A DNA stretch of 34,825 nt from Spongiactinospora gelatinilytica (GCF_003236385.1 NZ_POUA01000032.1:1-34825); one strand, 5' to 3'. Counted from the stretch's first letter, positions 22,645 through 31,840 are shown. The notes: generated by a model from the letters alone, not told the origin. A program made the numbers and translations.

Positions 22645-23552
22645 CCCCCACCGCCCAGATGAGCGTCCCGGTGTCCGGGCGGGCGGCCTCGCCGCTGGCC
22701 CGGGCGCTGCGGCGCAACCGGCTGCTCAGCGCGGCCACCGCGCTGCTCGTCCTGATCGTGCTCGCCGTGGTGATCCTGCCGCCGTTCCTGCCGGACGCGA
22801 ACGCCACCGACCCCGTCCACCGGCTGCTGCCGCCCTCCGCCGACCACCTGCTCGGCACCGACTCCTACGGCAGGGACGTGTTCAGCCGGCTGGTGTCCGG
22901 CGGGCGGACTTCGCTCGGCCTGTCGGCGCTCATCACGGTGTGCGCCGCGTTCACCGGCATGGTGATCGGCCTGGTCAGCGGGTTCTACCGGGCGGTGGAC
23001 GCGGTGGTCATGCGGATCATGGACGCCTGGATGTCGTTCCCCGCGATCATCTTGGCGATGGCGCTGGCGATCGGCCTGGGGGCCAGCATCTGGACCGAGC
23101 TGATCGCGCTGACCGTGCTGTTCACGCCGTTCACCGCCCGGGTGATCCGCAGCCGGGTGCTCAGCGTGGCGGCCCGGCAGTACATCGGGGCGGCCAGGGT
23201 CTCCGGGATGCGGCCCGCCAAGATCCTGGTGGTCCACGTCCTGCCCAACGTGCTGCCGCTGGCGCTGGTGCAGGTGGTGATCCTTTCGGCGTCGGCGATG
23301 CTGGTGGACGGGGCGATGAGCTTCCTCGGCATGGGCATCGCGCCGCCCACCCCGACCTGGGGGAACATGATCGCCGAAGGGCGTTCCTACCTGGTCCAGG
23401 CGCCGTGGCTGATCGTGGTGCCGGGCCTGGCGATCATGGCGTGCGTGCTGCTGCTGAACCTCATCGGATCCTCCATGCGCGACGTGGTGGACCCGCGCGC
23501 CAGAGCGCTCGGCGACCTGCAACGGCTGCGGGCGCGCGGCGCCGCGCGGTGA
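22641..23552 (+). CDS. ABC transporter permease, DppC/OppC type
   Basis: This 303-aa membrane protein has the DppC-type soluble N-terminus, a first helix (ATALLVLIVLAVVILPPFLP), and the family motif HLLGTDSYGRDVFSRLV. The EAA loop is YIGAARVSGMRPAKILVVHV and the C-terminal helices carry GAMSFLGMGIAPPTPTWG. The GTG start overlaps the DppB stop. It completes a single importer together with the fused ATPase and the lipoprotein. Confidence 0.93.
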   Translation: MTPTAQMSVPVSGRAASPLARALRRNRLLSAATALLVLIVLAVVILPPFLPDANATDPVHRLLPPSADHLLGTDSYGRDVFSRLVSGGRTSLGLSALITVCAAFTGMVIGLVSGFYRAVDAVVMRIMDAWMSFPAIILAMALAIGLGASIWTELIALTVLFTPFTARVIRSRVLSVAARQYIGAARVSGMRPAKILVVHVLPNVLPLALVQVVILSASAMLVDGAMSFLGMGIAPPTPTWGNMIAEGRSYLVQAPWLIVVPGLAIMACVLLLNLIGSSMRDVVDPRARALGDLQRLRARGAAR

Positions 23553-23604
23553 GACCCACCGCATTTTCGGCAATATCCCACTCAACCCGTTGAAAGCGAC
23601 GAAG

Positions 23605-24714
23605 GTGACAATACCCACGAAGACCGCCGCCGCCGTGCTCACCGAGCACGGCCGGCCGCTGGACCTTTCCGACGTGCCGCTGCCCGGCGAGGTCGAGCCG
23701 GGCGCCGCGCTGGTCCGCATCACCTGCACGACGCTCTGCGGCACCGACGTCCACCTGTGGGCCGGCCAGATGACGTTCCCCGGGATGCTGCCGATGATCC
23801 TGGGCCACGAGATGGTCGGCGAGGTCGTCGCCGCGGGGGAGGGGACCACCGACGCGCTCGGCCGCCCGCTCGGTCCCGGCGACCGGATCGGCTGGTCGGA
23901 GTCCACCTGCGGGCGCTGCCACGGGTGCGCGGTGCTGCGCGAGCCGGTCGCCTGCGCGAGCCGCGGGTACGGCTTCATGCAGCGCTCGGACCGCCCGCCG
24001 TACGCGACCGGGGGCCTGGTCGAGTACTGCTACGTGACGCCGGGCGCGGCCAAGCTGCTGCTGCCCGACGACGTCAAGGACACCTGGGCGGCGATGTCCG
24101 GCTGCGCGGCCAAGACGGTGCTGCGCGCGGTGGACCGGGCGGGCGGCATCCGCGCGGGCTCCACCGTGGTGATCCAGGGCGCGGGCGCGCTCGGCATCTT
24201 CGCCACCGCCGTGGCCCGCCTGTCCGGGGCCGGGACGGTCGTGACCGTGGGCGGCCCGGACGACCGTCTCGCCGCGGCCCGGCGGTTCGGCGCGGACGCC
24301 ACCGTCTCGGTGGACCTCGGCAAGGACGAGCGGATCGCCCGCCTGCGGGAACTCACCGGCGAGCGCGGCGCGGACTACGTCTTCGACCTCGCGGGCGCGC
24401 CGACCGTCGCGGAGGAGGCCGTCGCGGTGGCCGCCCAGCGCGGCACCATCGCCGTCGTCGGGACGACCGGGCCGGGGCTCACCGGCGTCCCGCTCGGGAC
24501 CGTGATGGGCAAGGAGCTGACCGTGGTCGGCTCGCTCAACGGCGACATCGCCGACTACCACCGGGCGGTCGGCTTCTTCCAGACGTTCGCCGCCCGCATG
24601 CCGTGGGACGAGCTGTTCAGCGAGCCGGTGGGGCTGTCCGGGGCGAGCGCGAGCGTCGAGTCGATGTCCCGGCTCGGCCAGATCAAGGCCGTCATCGACC
24701 CCCGCCTGCCGTGA
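23605..24714 (+). CDS. Zinc-dependent alcohol dehydrogenase (MDR family)
   Basis: This 369-aa oxidoreductase is about the usual MDR length. Catalytic zinc residues C45 (LCGTDVH), H68 and E69 (GHE) are present, as is a structural zinc lobe CGRCHGC...C (C102, C105, C108, C117, the last gap one residue longer than usual). The nucleotide-binding GAGALGIFA is followed by VGGPDDR. The start is GTG 23605; a TTG at 23590 in frame would add five residues, and neither has a strong RBS. It follows the permease by about 50 bases. It likely oxidises an alcohol side chain released from the imported compound, or a sugar/polyol; substrate unknown. Confidence 0.88.
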   Translation: MTIPTKTAAAVLTEHGRPLDLSDVPLPGEVEPGAALVRITCTTLCGTDVHLWAGQMTFPGMLPMILGHEMVGEVVAAGEGTTDALGRPLGPGDRIGWSESTCGRCHGCAVLREPVACASRGYGFMQRSDRPPYATGGLVEYCYVTPGAAKLLLPDDVKDTWAAMSGCAAKTVLRAVDRAGGIRAGSTVVIQGAGALGIFATAVARLSGAGTVVTVGGPDDRLAAARRFGADATVSVDLGKDERIARLRELTGERGADYVFDLAGAPTVAEEAVAVAAQRGTIAVVGTTGPGLTGVPLGTVMGKELTVVGSLNGDIADYHRAVGFFQTFAARMPWDELFSEPVGLSGASASVESMSRLGQIKAVIDPRLP

Positions 24715-24744
24715 GACGCCATGAGAGTTGAGGAAAGGGTGAAA

Positions 24745-25704
24745 GTGAACGACACCGCCATCCCGCGCCGCCGGATCGGCCGCAGCGAACTGGAGACGGG
24801 GGTGCTGGCCCTCGGGTCCTGGCACACCTACGACCGCATGGACTTCCGCGACGCCGCCACGATGATCCGCGAGGCGGTGGACGCGGGCATCGACCTGTTC
24901 GACGTCGGCGTGTACGGCTTCCCCGGGATGCCGCCGGTGTTCACCGACATCATCTTCTCCGCGCTGGTGCGCGCGGCCGGGCTGCGCCGCGAGGACTACC
25001 TGCTGTCGTCCAAGCTGTGGCTGGAGGGCTACCCCGAGCACAGCCTGCGCGCGCAGATGGAGAACGCGCTGTTCCGCGTGGGCGTCGAGCACGCCGACCT
25101 GGTGGTGCTCGGCGACGTCCGGGACGAGGGGATGAACCTGCACCGGCTGGTCCTGGACATGGCCGAACTGTGCGCCGCCGGGCTGGTCAGGACGTGGGGC
25201 GTGAACAACTGGTCGGCGGCCAACGTGCAGACGCTGATCAACGCGGCGGCCGGGGAGGGCGTCGCGGGACCGGCCATCGCCCAGCTCAAGTACAGCGTCT
25301 CGCGGCGCTCGATCCCGGACGGCGCGCCGTTCGCGCGGATCTTCGAGCAGGGCGTCGGCCTGCAGTCCTCCGACGTGCTCGAAGGCGGGGTGCTGCTCGG
25401 CAAGGGCGTGGACCGCCAGGTCGGCCGCGACCCCGGCGGGATCAGGCAGAAGATCGCCCGTTCCGCCCCCGAGCTGGCCCGGATCGCCGCCGACCTGGGG
25501 GCGACCCCCGCGCAGGTGTGCGTGGCCTTCACGCTCACCCACCCGGCCAACGTCACCACCCTGTTCGGGGCGACGAGCCTGGACCAGCTACGCGACAACC
25601 TGGCCGCCGTGGAGCTGGCCGAACGCGTCGGGGCCGCCGAACTGCGGGCGCGCGTGGAGCCGCTGTGGGCGGACAAGGACGTCGTCGATCCGGAGGGCCC
25701 GTGA
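24745..25704 (+). CDS. Aldo/keto reductase-like protein lacking the catalytic histidine
   Basis: This 319-aa protein has the AKR barrel plan: GIDLFDVGVYG with D53 and Y57, SSKLW with K90, GVNNWS, and a late TTLFGATSLDQL nucleotide-binding region. The fourth member of the tetrad, the His normally in L-x-L-I-H, falls on Gly123 (DLVVLGDV). Loss of this His also occurs in potassium-channel beta subunits (Asn), which are poor reductases, so activity may be altered. The start is GTG 24745 with AGGAAAGG six bases before; ATG 24721 and GTG 24739 are alternatives. The stop overlaps the sulfatase start (GTGA). Confidence 0.85.
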   Translation: MNDTAIPRRRIGRSELETGVLALGSWHTYDRMDFRDAATMIREAVDAGIDLFDVGVYGFPGMPPVFTDIIFSALVRAAGLRREDYLLSSKLWLEGYPEHSLRAQMENALFRVGVEHADLVVLGDVRDEGMNLHRLVLDMAELCAAGLVRTWGVNNWSAANVQTLINAAAGEGVAGPAIAQLKYSVSRRSIPDGAPFARIFEQGVGLQSSDVLEGGVLLGKGVDRQVGRDPGGIRQKIARSAPELARIAADLGATPAQVCVAFTLTHPANVTTLFGATSLDQLRDNLAAVELAERVGAAELRARVEPLWADKDVVDPEGP

Positions 25705-28025
25705 CCTCACCCGCCGGGCCGCCCGCGGACAGCCGGGGGTACGCGGGCTTCGGCGGGACGGCCGCCGAGCTGACCTCCCGGTCGAGCCCGTGGTGGCCGC
25801 CCGCCCGGCGGGCCCGCCCCGGATCGCCGAACGTGATCGTGGTGCTGGTCGATGACCTGGGCTTCAGCGACCTGTCGCCGTTCGGCGCGGAGATCGACAC
25901 GCCGTACGTTCAGGCCCTCGCCGACACCGGCTACCGGCTCACCAACTACCACAGCACCCCGCTGTGCTCGCCGTCCCGCGCGGCCCTGCTGACCGGGCTC
26001 AACCCGCACCGCGCGGGGTTCGCCATGGTCGCCCATGTGGACCCGGGCTACCCCGGCTACCGCATGGAGATCCCGGACGACGTGCCGACGCTGGCGGAGT
26101 CGTTCCGGGCGGGCGGGTACGCGACGTTCATGGTCGGCAAGTGGCACCTGACCGCCGAGTCGCGGCTGCACGACGGGGCCGACAAGGGCTCCTGGCCGGT
26201 GCAGCGCGGCTTCGACCGCTACCACGGCTCCATGGACGGCTTCACCTCGCTGTTCCACCCGCACCGGCTGATCAGCGACAACGGCCCCGCGCCGGACCAG
26301 CAGTACCCCGACGGCTACTACCTGACCGACGCGCTCACCGACCGGGCCATCGAGATGATCAACGGGCTGCGGGCCGGCGACGCCGCCAAGCCCTTCTTCC
26401 TGTACTTCGCCCACCAGGCCGTGCACGGCCCGGTCCAGGCCAAGGCCGCCGACATCGAGAAGTACCGCGGCCGCTACGACGCCGGCTGGCACCGGATGCG
26501 CGAGGAGCGCTTCCGCCGCCAGCTCGCCGGCGGGCTGTTCGCCGAGGGCACCGAGATCTCCGGCTCCGATCCCGCCGGCACCCTCGGCGTGCCGCCGTGG
26601 GACGAGCTGAGCGCGGAGCAGCGGGCGCTTTACGCCCGCCACATGGAGGTGTACGCCGCGGCGGTGGACGCCGTGGACCAGAGTTTGGGCAGGCTGGTCG
26701 AGCACCTGCGCCTGATCGGCGAGTACGACAACACGATCATCGTGGTGACCAGCGACAACGGCGCCACCGGCGAGGGCGGGATCGAGGGCACCCGCAGCTA
26801 CTTCAGCCGTTTCGTGAACCTCCCCGGGCTGCCCGCCGAATGGTGCCCCGACGTGCCGCGCGACCTCGGCCTCATCGGCGGGCCGCGGGTCCACGGGCAC
26901 TACCCGCGCGGCTGGGCGCACCTGTCCAACACGCCGTTCCGGTACTACAAGGGCCACACCCACGCCGGGGGCGTCCATGTGCCGTTCGTGCTGTCCTGGC
27001 CGGCCGGGCTGCCCAGGACGCAGGGCGACAGCGGGGTCAGGGACCAGTACGCGTACGTGACCGACGTCGCGCCCACCCTGCTGGCGCTGGCCGGGGTGGA
27101 CCGCCCGGCCGAGCGCGGCGGGCGGCCGGTCCAGGACGTGGACGGGGTCGCCTTCGGCCACCTGCTGGCCGATCGGCGACAGCCGAGCAGGCACCGCGCG
27201 CAGTACGTCGAGTGCGCGGGAGGGCGCGGCTACTTCGAGGACGGCTACAAGATCATCGATGCCTCCCCGCCGGGCGCGGGGGACAACTGGGAGCTGTACG
27301 ACATCGCCGCCGATCCCGCCGAGACCACCGACCTCGCCGCCGCCGACCCCGCCCGGGTCGCCGCGATGGCCGCGAGCTGGCACCGCGCGGCCTGGCTGAA
27401 CACCGTCTTCCCGCTGGTGGACGACCCCGCCGCGCTGAACACCCGCCCCTCCACCGAGCTGGCGCTGTCGCGGCCGGTGACCATCTATCCGGGCACCCCG
27501 GTGCTGGAGCGCTACCGTTCCAGCAAACTGACGACGCTGCGCTCGTTCACCGTGGAGGCGTACCTGGACCACCGGCCCGGCGACGAGGGCGTCATCGTGG
27601 CGCACGGCGACCAGGGCGGCGGCTACGTGCTGTTCGCCGAGGACGGCGAGCTGCGGCTGACCTACAACGCCTATGGGCTGCCGCTGCGGGCGGCCGGGCC
27701 GATGCCCGGCCCCGGCCCGGTCACGGTGACCGCCCGTTTCACCGCGCTGCCCGAGATGCGCTGGGACATCGACGTGCGGGCGGGCCAGGACCGGGTGCTC
27801 GGGCTGGCGGCGGTCCCGCAACTGCTCGGCATGGCCCCGTTCACCGGCATCAGCGTGGGATTCGACCACGGCGGGCCGGTGGACTGGGACCTGCACGAGC
27901 GCCGGGGGGTGTTCCGCTACCGGCGCGGCCTGCTGCGGGTGCGGTACGTCCCGGGGGAGAAGGCCCCCTACAACCCGGAGATCATCGCCATGGTCGAGGA
28001 GGCCGCGCGGCGCGCCATCGACTAG
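25701..28025 (+). CDS. Large arylsulfatase-type sulfatase (formylglycine dependent)
   Basis: This 774-aa protein contains the sulfatase signature CSPSRAALLTG (C89-G99), whose Cys is converted to formylglycine by a separate enzyme. Metal-binding residues are present: VLVDDLG (D51, D52) and SDNGATGEGG, plus GKWHL and FAHQAVHGP. Residues about 600-774 form an extra beta-sandwich-like domain, making it longer than the roughly 500-aa core enzymes and like large arylsulfatases. No signal peptide is seen, so it should act inside the cell on an imported sulfate ester. It is coupled to the AKR-like gene by GTGA. Start GTG 25701. No formylglycine-generating enzyme gene is in the window. Confidence 0.92.
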   Translation: MTSPAGPPADSRGYAGFGGTAAELTSRSSPWWPPARRARPGSPNVIVVLVDDLGFSDLSPFGAEIDTPYVQALADTGYRLTNYHSTPLCSPSRAALLTGLNPHRAGFAMVAHVDPGYPGYRMEIPDDVPTLAESFRAGGYATFMVGKWHLTAESRLHDGADKGSWPVQRGFDRYHGSMDGFTSLFHPHRLISDNGPAPDQQYPDGYYLTDALTDRAIEMINGLRAGDAAKPFFLYFAHQAVHGPVQAKAADIEKYRGRYDAGWHRMREERFRRQLAGGLFAEGTEISGSDPAGTLGVPPWDELSAEQRALYARHMEVYAAAVDAVDQSLGRLVEHLRLIGEYDNTIIVVTSDNGATGEGGIEGTRSYFSRFVNLPGLPAEWCPDVPRDLGLIGGPRVHGHYPRGWAHLSNTPFRYYKGHTHAGGVHVPFVLSWPAGLPRTQGDSGVRDQYAYVTDVAPTLLALAGVDRPAERGGRPVQDVDGVAFGHLLADRRQPSRHRAQYVECAGGRGYFEDGYKIIDASPPGAGDNWELYDIAADPAETTDLAAADPARVAAMAASWHRAAWLNTVFPLVDDPAALNTRPSTELALSRPVTIYPGTPVLERYRSSKLTTLRSFTVEAYLDHRPGDEGVIVAHGDQGGGYVLFAEDGELRLTYNAYGLPLRAAGPMPGPGPVTVTARFTALPEMRWDIDVRAGQDRVLGLAAVPQLLGMAPFTGISVGFDHGGPVDWDLHERRGVFRYRRGLLRVRYVPGEKAPYNPEIIAMVEEAARRAID

Positions 28026-28050
28026 CGCGCCGCGCCGGCGGCCCCTCAGG

Positions 28051-29397
28051 TCACAGGTGGTAGGAGTACTCCCCGAACTCCCAGTCGGTGACGTGCCGCC
28101 GGAAGCGCGCGATCTCGTCGCGCTTGTAGGCCAGGAACGAGGCGGCGAACTCCTTGCCCAGCAGCTCGGTCAGCTCGGTGTCGGCGGCGAAGGCGTCCAG
28201 CGCCGCGCCGAGCGTCATGGGCAGCAGCGCCGCCTTGGACCGGTCGTATCCGTAGCCGACCACGGGCGCGGGCGGCTCCTCGGCCGCCCGCACGCCCAGC
28301 AGCGCCGCCGCGAGCGTGGCGGCGATCGCCAGGTAGGGGTTGGCGCTCGCGTCGCCCAGCCGTACCTCAAGCCGCGACCCCGCCCCGCGCTCCGGCGGGA
28401 CGCGGACCATGGCGCTGCGGTTGTCCAGCCCCCAGTCGATCAGCCAGGGGGCCGCGGTGTCCGGGCCGAACCGCTTGTAGGAGTTGATCGTCGGATTGGC
28501 CAGGGCGGCCAGCGTCGGCGCGTGGGCCAGCACGCCGGCCATCGCGTGCCTGGCCGCCGCCGAGAGCCCGTACGGCGCGGCGGGGTCGTCGAAGACGTTG
28601 CGCCGGTCCTCGTCCACGCACGAAAGGTGCAGGTGGAAGCCGGACCCGCCCTGGTCGTTGAACGGCTTGGCCATGAAGGTGGCCAGCCGCCCCTCGACGC
28701 GGGCCAGCTCCTTGACCGCCGTCTTGAACCAGAACGTGCGGTCGGCGGCGTCGAGCGCGGCCGAGTGGGTGAGATTGATCTCGAACTGGCCGCCGCTGAA
28801 CTCGTGGTTGCCCGCCGACACCCCGATCCCGAGGTCCCGCAGGTGGCGCAGGGTCCGGGTGAGGTGCCCCGCGGGGTCGCCGCGGCGGCCGGCGGTGTAG
28901 ACGTCGCCGGTGTGGTCGGCGTAGGGCCGCCAGCCGCCGTCCACCGGGTCGCACAGGAAGTATTCGAGCTCGGGGCCGACGACGGGGCGCAGGCCGAGTT
29001 CGGCGCACCGGGCCAGGACCCGGCGCAGCACGTCGCGGGGCGACTCGGGGGCGGGCGCGCCGGTGGCGGGGTCGATGACGTCGCCGTGGCACCAGGCCAC
29101 CCCCGGCTCCCACGGCAGCGGGGTGAGGGTGGACAGGTCGGGAATGACGTTGATGTCGGGCAGCCCGGCGTCGAGCCCGCCGCTGACGTCCACGGTGTCG
29201 CCGCGCGGGCTGGTGTGGTACACCGCCCGGCAGAAGGCGAGCCCGTGCTCGCAGACCGCGGGCAGCGCTTCCAGGAGTACGTCGCGGGCTCGATCGGCCC
29301 CGGTGAGGTCCGGGTAGGTCACGCGAACCACATCGACGCCGCGTTCGGCCATGCGGTTGATGTGCTCCTGGACCTGGGCGGATGCTGGACCGCTCAC
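28051..29397 (-). CDS. Glutamine-synthetase-like ligase (gamma-glutamylamine synthetase type)
   Basis: This 448-aa protein has the GS fold: VGPELEYFL, GNHEFSGGQFEINL, GSGFHLHLS, NPTINSYKRF and RLEVRLGDASANPYLAIA are the ATP, metal and glutamate site motifs. It lacks the Tyr adenylylation region of primary GlnA and fits the PuuA/GlnA3-4/IpuC group, which joins glutamate to amines (polyamines, isopropylamine, aromatic amines) using ATP. GTG 29397 has GAGGAG upstream; the open frame continues to 29535 but lacks coding character. It is divergent from the catabolic operon at 29537 across a spacer with two palindromes. A PuuD-like hydrolase at the right edge would complete gamma-glutamylation and release. 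Confidence 0.88.
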   Translation of the reverse strand: MSGPASAQVQEHINRMAERGVDVVRVTYPDLTGADRARDVLLEALPAVCEHGLAFCRAVYHTSPRGDTVDVSGGLDAGLPDINVIPDLSTLTPLPWEPGVAWCHGDVIDPATGAPAPESPRDVLRRVLARCAELGLRPVVGPELEYFLCDPVDGGWRPYADHTGDVYTAGRRGDPAGHLTRTLRHLRDLGIGVSAGNHEFSGGQFEINLTHSAALDAADRTFWFKTAVKELARVEGRLATFMAKPFNDQGGSGFHLHLSCVDEDRRNVFDDPAAPYGLSAAARHAMAGVLAHAPTLAALANPTINSYKRFGPDTAAPWLIDWGLDNRSAMVRVPPERGAGSRLEVRLGDASANPYLAIAATLAAALLGVRAAEEPPAPVVGYGYDRSKAALLPMTLGAALDAFAADTELTELLGKEFAASFLAYKRDEIARFRRHVTDWEFGEYSYHL

Positions 29398-29425
29398 AGG
29401 CAGATCTCCTCGGAGGGCACGTAAT

Positions 29426-29441
29426 CGTTTGAGGTCAAACG
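29426..29441. promoter_or_regulatory. Operator-like palindrome CGTTTGAGGTCAAACG
   Basis: A 16-bp palindrome of two perfect 7-base arms around GG, 29 bases upstream of the GS-like start on the minus strand. It matches the 12-base pattern TTYGRNNYCRAA shared with the sites at 29501 and 33595. The divergent position fits a repressor binding site for the GS-like gene. Confidence 0.6.
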
Positions 29442-29500
29442 TAATGGTCTCGCGTCGTGGGCCGCAAGGTGTTGACCGGGCCGGTCCGCGAAACCTATTT

Positions 29501-29516
29501 TGTTTGGAGCCAAACG
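29501..29516. promoter_or_regulatory. Operator-like palindrome TGTTTGGAGCCAAACG
   Basis: A 16-bp palindrome with one outer mismatch, 21 bases before the acetoacetate-decarboxylase-like start, overlapping the likely promoter of the catabolic operon. The core TTTGGAGCCAAA is related to the site at 29426 and to the palindrome before the MarR gene. A regulator bound here would block transcription to the right. Confidence 0.6.
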
Positions 29517-29536
29517 ATATATCCGGGAGGACCACC

Positions 29537-30343
29537 GTGGCGAGTGTCCGCGGCTACTTTTACCCCAAGACGGCGACGGGCCGATCGTCGCTCATCCCCG
29601 AGCCCCCGTGGCACTACTCGGGCGACCTGCTGACGATCGAGTACCGCACCGACCCCGCCCGGGTGCGCGAACTGCTCCCCGAGCCGCTGGAACTCGCCCC
29701 GGAAGACCCCGGCGCGGTGGCGCTGATCTGGGCCGACTGGCAGTCCTGCGGGGCCTCGCGGGAGGAGCTGCTGGACCCGGTGCGCGCGCAGTACAAGGAG
29801 GCGTTCGCCGTCGTGCGCTGCTCCTACCGGGGGCGCGTCTACTCCAGGTGCGTCTACATCTGGGTGGACAAGGACTTCGCCGTCGCCCGCGGCCTGCACC
29901 AGGGATATCCCAAGAAGCTCGGCTCGATCCACCTGACCCGCTCGCATCCGTACGGGCCCGCGCCGCGGATCGAGGCCGGCGCCAGGTTCGGCGCGACCCT
30001 GGCGGCGGCGGACCGCCGCCTGGCCGGGGCCGTCGTCACGCTGCGTGAACCATCCGAGACCGCCGGGTTCGTCAACGGCCACCCGATGGCCCACCACCGC
30101 TGGCTGCCCGCCATCGGCAAGGGCGGCGGGCTGGCCCTGGACGAGCTGGTGGAGGCCGGGGCCGCCGCCTTCGAGGGCGGGCAACCGTGGACGGGCGACG
30201 CGGAGCTCGAACTGTTCGACTCACCCACCGAGGAGCTGTCCCGCCTCACCGTCCACGAGCCCATCGGGGCGTACTACCGCCAGGTCGGCGTCGTGTGGGA
30301 CGGCGGCACCCTCCTGGAATCCGGCACCTCGGGCGCGGAGTAG
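29537..30343 (+). CDS. Acetoacetate decarboxylase superfamily protein
   Basis: This 268-aa protein begins VASVRGYFYPKTATGR and has the ADC-fold region GLHQGYPKKLGSI with K126/K127 at the Schiff-base lysine position, plus YIWVDKDFAVARG. True acetoacetate decarboxylases are about 245-260 aa. Many family members act on other beta-keto or unsaturated oxo acids, as decarboxylases, hydratases or aldolases. As first gene of an operon with ALDH, extradiol dioxygenase and FAA hydrolase, it may decarboxylate or hydrate a ring-cleavage product (inference). GTG 29537 has GGGAGG six bases upstream. The next gene starts 27 bases after its stop. Confidence 0.85.
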   Translation: MASVRGYFYPKTATGRSSLIPEPPWHYSGDLLTIEYRTDPARVRELLPEPLELAPEDPGAVALIWADWQSCGASREELLDPVRAQYKEAFAVVRCSYRGRVYSRCVYIWVDKDFAVARGLHQGYPKKLGSIHLTRSHPYGPAPRIEAGARFGATLAAADRRLAGAVVTLREPSETAGFVNGHPMAHHRWLPAIGKGGGLALDELVEAGAAAFEGGQPWTGDAELELFDSPTEELSRLTVHEPIGAYYRQVGVVWDGGTLLESGTSGAE

Positions 30344-30370
30344 CCCGCCCTGACCTTGGAGACACCCGAC

Positions 30371-31840
30371 ATGTCCGAACAGATCTCGGTCGGCGGCACG
30401 ACCGTCGACACCCGGCACTGGATCGGCGGCCGGCGCGTCGCCTCCGCCGCCACCTTCACCGACGTCTCGCCCATCGACGGAGCCGTCCTCGGCGAGATCT
30501 CCCGGGGCGGCGGCGAGGAGGCCGGCGCGGCGGTGGCCGCCGCCGCTGCCGCCTTTCCCGGCTGGGCCGCCACCTCCCGCGAACGGCGGGCCGCGTTGCT
30601 GCGCGCCATCGCCGACGGCGTGGAAAAGCGCCTTGAGGAACTGGCCATCGTCGAGACCCTCGACAACGGCGCGCTGCTGCGCTCCCACCGGCGCGGCGTG
30701 ATGCCCAGGGTCGCGCACAACTTCCGCTTCTTCGCCGAATGGCTGGAAAGGCTCGGCCACGACGACTTCGACACCCGCGGCCACACCAATTACGTGAGCT
30801 GGGACCCGGCCGGGCCCTGCGCCCTGATCACACCCTGGAACGCTCCCCTCATGCTGGCCACCTGGAAGGTCGCCCCCGCTCTCGCGGCGGGCAACACGGT
30901 GGTGCTCAAACCGGCCGAGTGGTCGCCGCTGACGGCCTCACTGCTGGCCGACATCGCCGCGGACGCCGGGCTGCCCCCCGGGGTGCTCAACGTCGTGCAG
31001 GGGTACGGCGCGGAGGCCGGGGCGGCGCTCGCCGGGCACCCCGGCGTACGGCGGATCAGCTTCACCGGGTCGGTGCCGACCGCCCGGCACATCGCCGCCG
31101 CCGCCGCGCCCAACCTCACCCCGCTCAGCCTGGAACTCGGCGGCAAGTCGCCGCTACTGGTCTTCGACGACGCCGACCTCGACCTCGCCGTGGACCTGGC
31201 CGCCGAGCAGTACGACAACGCCGGGCAGGTCTGCCTGGCGGCCACCCGGCTGCTGCTCCACGCGCCGATCGCCGCGGAGTTCACCCGGCGGCTCACCGAA
31301 CGCGCCGAAGCGCTGGTCCAGGGCGACCCCAGGGACGAGGCCACCGGCATCGGCCCCCAGATCCACCCACGCCAACTGGAGAAGATCGACGGCTTCGTGC
31401 GGCGCGCGGTCGCCGACGGCGCCCGGGTGCTGGCCGGCGGCGGCCCCAACACCGGCCTCGGCGGCCTGTACTACCGCCCCACCCTGCTCACGGACGTCCG
31501 GCAGGACTCCGAGATCGTCCAGGAGGAGGTCTTCGGCCCGGTCCTGACGCTGCAGACCTTCGACACCGAGGAGGAGGCGGTGGCGCTGGCCAACGACACC
31601 CGCTTCGGCCTGGCCGCGACCCTCGCCACCGGCGACCGGGCCCGCGCCGAGCGGGTCACCTCCCGCCTGGTCGCCGGAACGGTCTGGGTGAACTGCTTCT
31701 TCGTGCGCGACCTGCGCGCGCCGTTCGGCGGGTCGCGGGAGTCCGGCATCGGGCGCGAGGGCGGCGACTGGAGCTTCGACTTCTACTGCGACCTGAAGAA
31801 CACCGTCAGCGCTCCGGGGGGATGGCGGGACAATGGGTGA
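30371..31840 (+). CDS. Aldehyde dehydrogenase, second HpaE-like paralogue
   Basis: This 489-aa NAD(P)-dependent ALDH has catalytic N157 (ITPWNAPL), E255 (LELGGKSP) and C288 (NAGQVCLAA). It resembles the first ALDH (NFRFFAEW, PAEWSPLTASLL, VRDLRAPFGG) and so is of the semialdehyde dehydrogenase type used after extradiol cleavage, but is not a near copy. ATG 30371 is preferred over TTG 30356. It overlaps the next gene by eight bases (ATGGGTGA), making it translationally coupled to the dioxygenase whose product it probably oxidises. Confidence 0.88.
   Translation: MSEQISVGGTTVDTRHWIGGRRVASAATFTDVSPIDGAVLGEISRGGGEEAGAAVAAAAAAFPGWAATSRERRAALLRAIADGVEKRLEELAIVETLDNGALLRSHRRGVMPRVAHNFRFFAEWLERLGHDDFDTRGHTNYVSWDPAGPCALITPWNAPLMLATWKVAPALAAGNTVVLKPAEWSPLTASLLADIAADAGLPPGVLNVVQGYGAEAGAALAGHPGVRRISFTGSVPTARHIAAAAAPNLTPLSLELGGKSPLLVFDDADLDLAVDLAAEQYDNAGQVCLAATRLLLHAPIAAEFTRRLTERAEALVQGDPRDEATGIGPQIHPRQLEKIDGFVRRAVADGARVLAGGGPNTGLGGLYYRPTLLTDVRQDSEIVQEEVFGPVLTLQTFDTEEEAVALANDTRFGLAATLATGDRARAERVTSRLVAGTVWVNCFFVRDLRAPFGGSRESGIGREGGDWSFDFYCDLKNTVSAPGGWRDNG

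Noticed and set aside
25017-25700. A 1002-aa sulfatase beginning inside the AKR gene
   Set aside because: The upstream part is a shadow frame of the aldo/keto reductase; GTG 25701 gives a GTGA overlap and a complete sulfatase.
28026-28050. Terminator between the sulfatase and GS-like genes
   Set aside because: Only a short GCCGC/GCGGC stem in a 25-base convergent gap; too weak to call.
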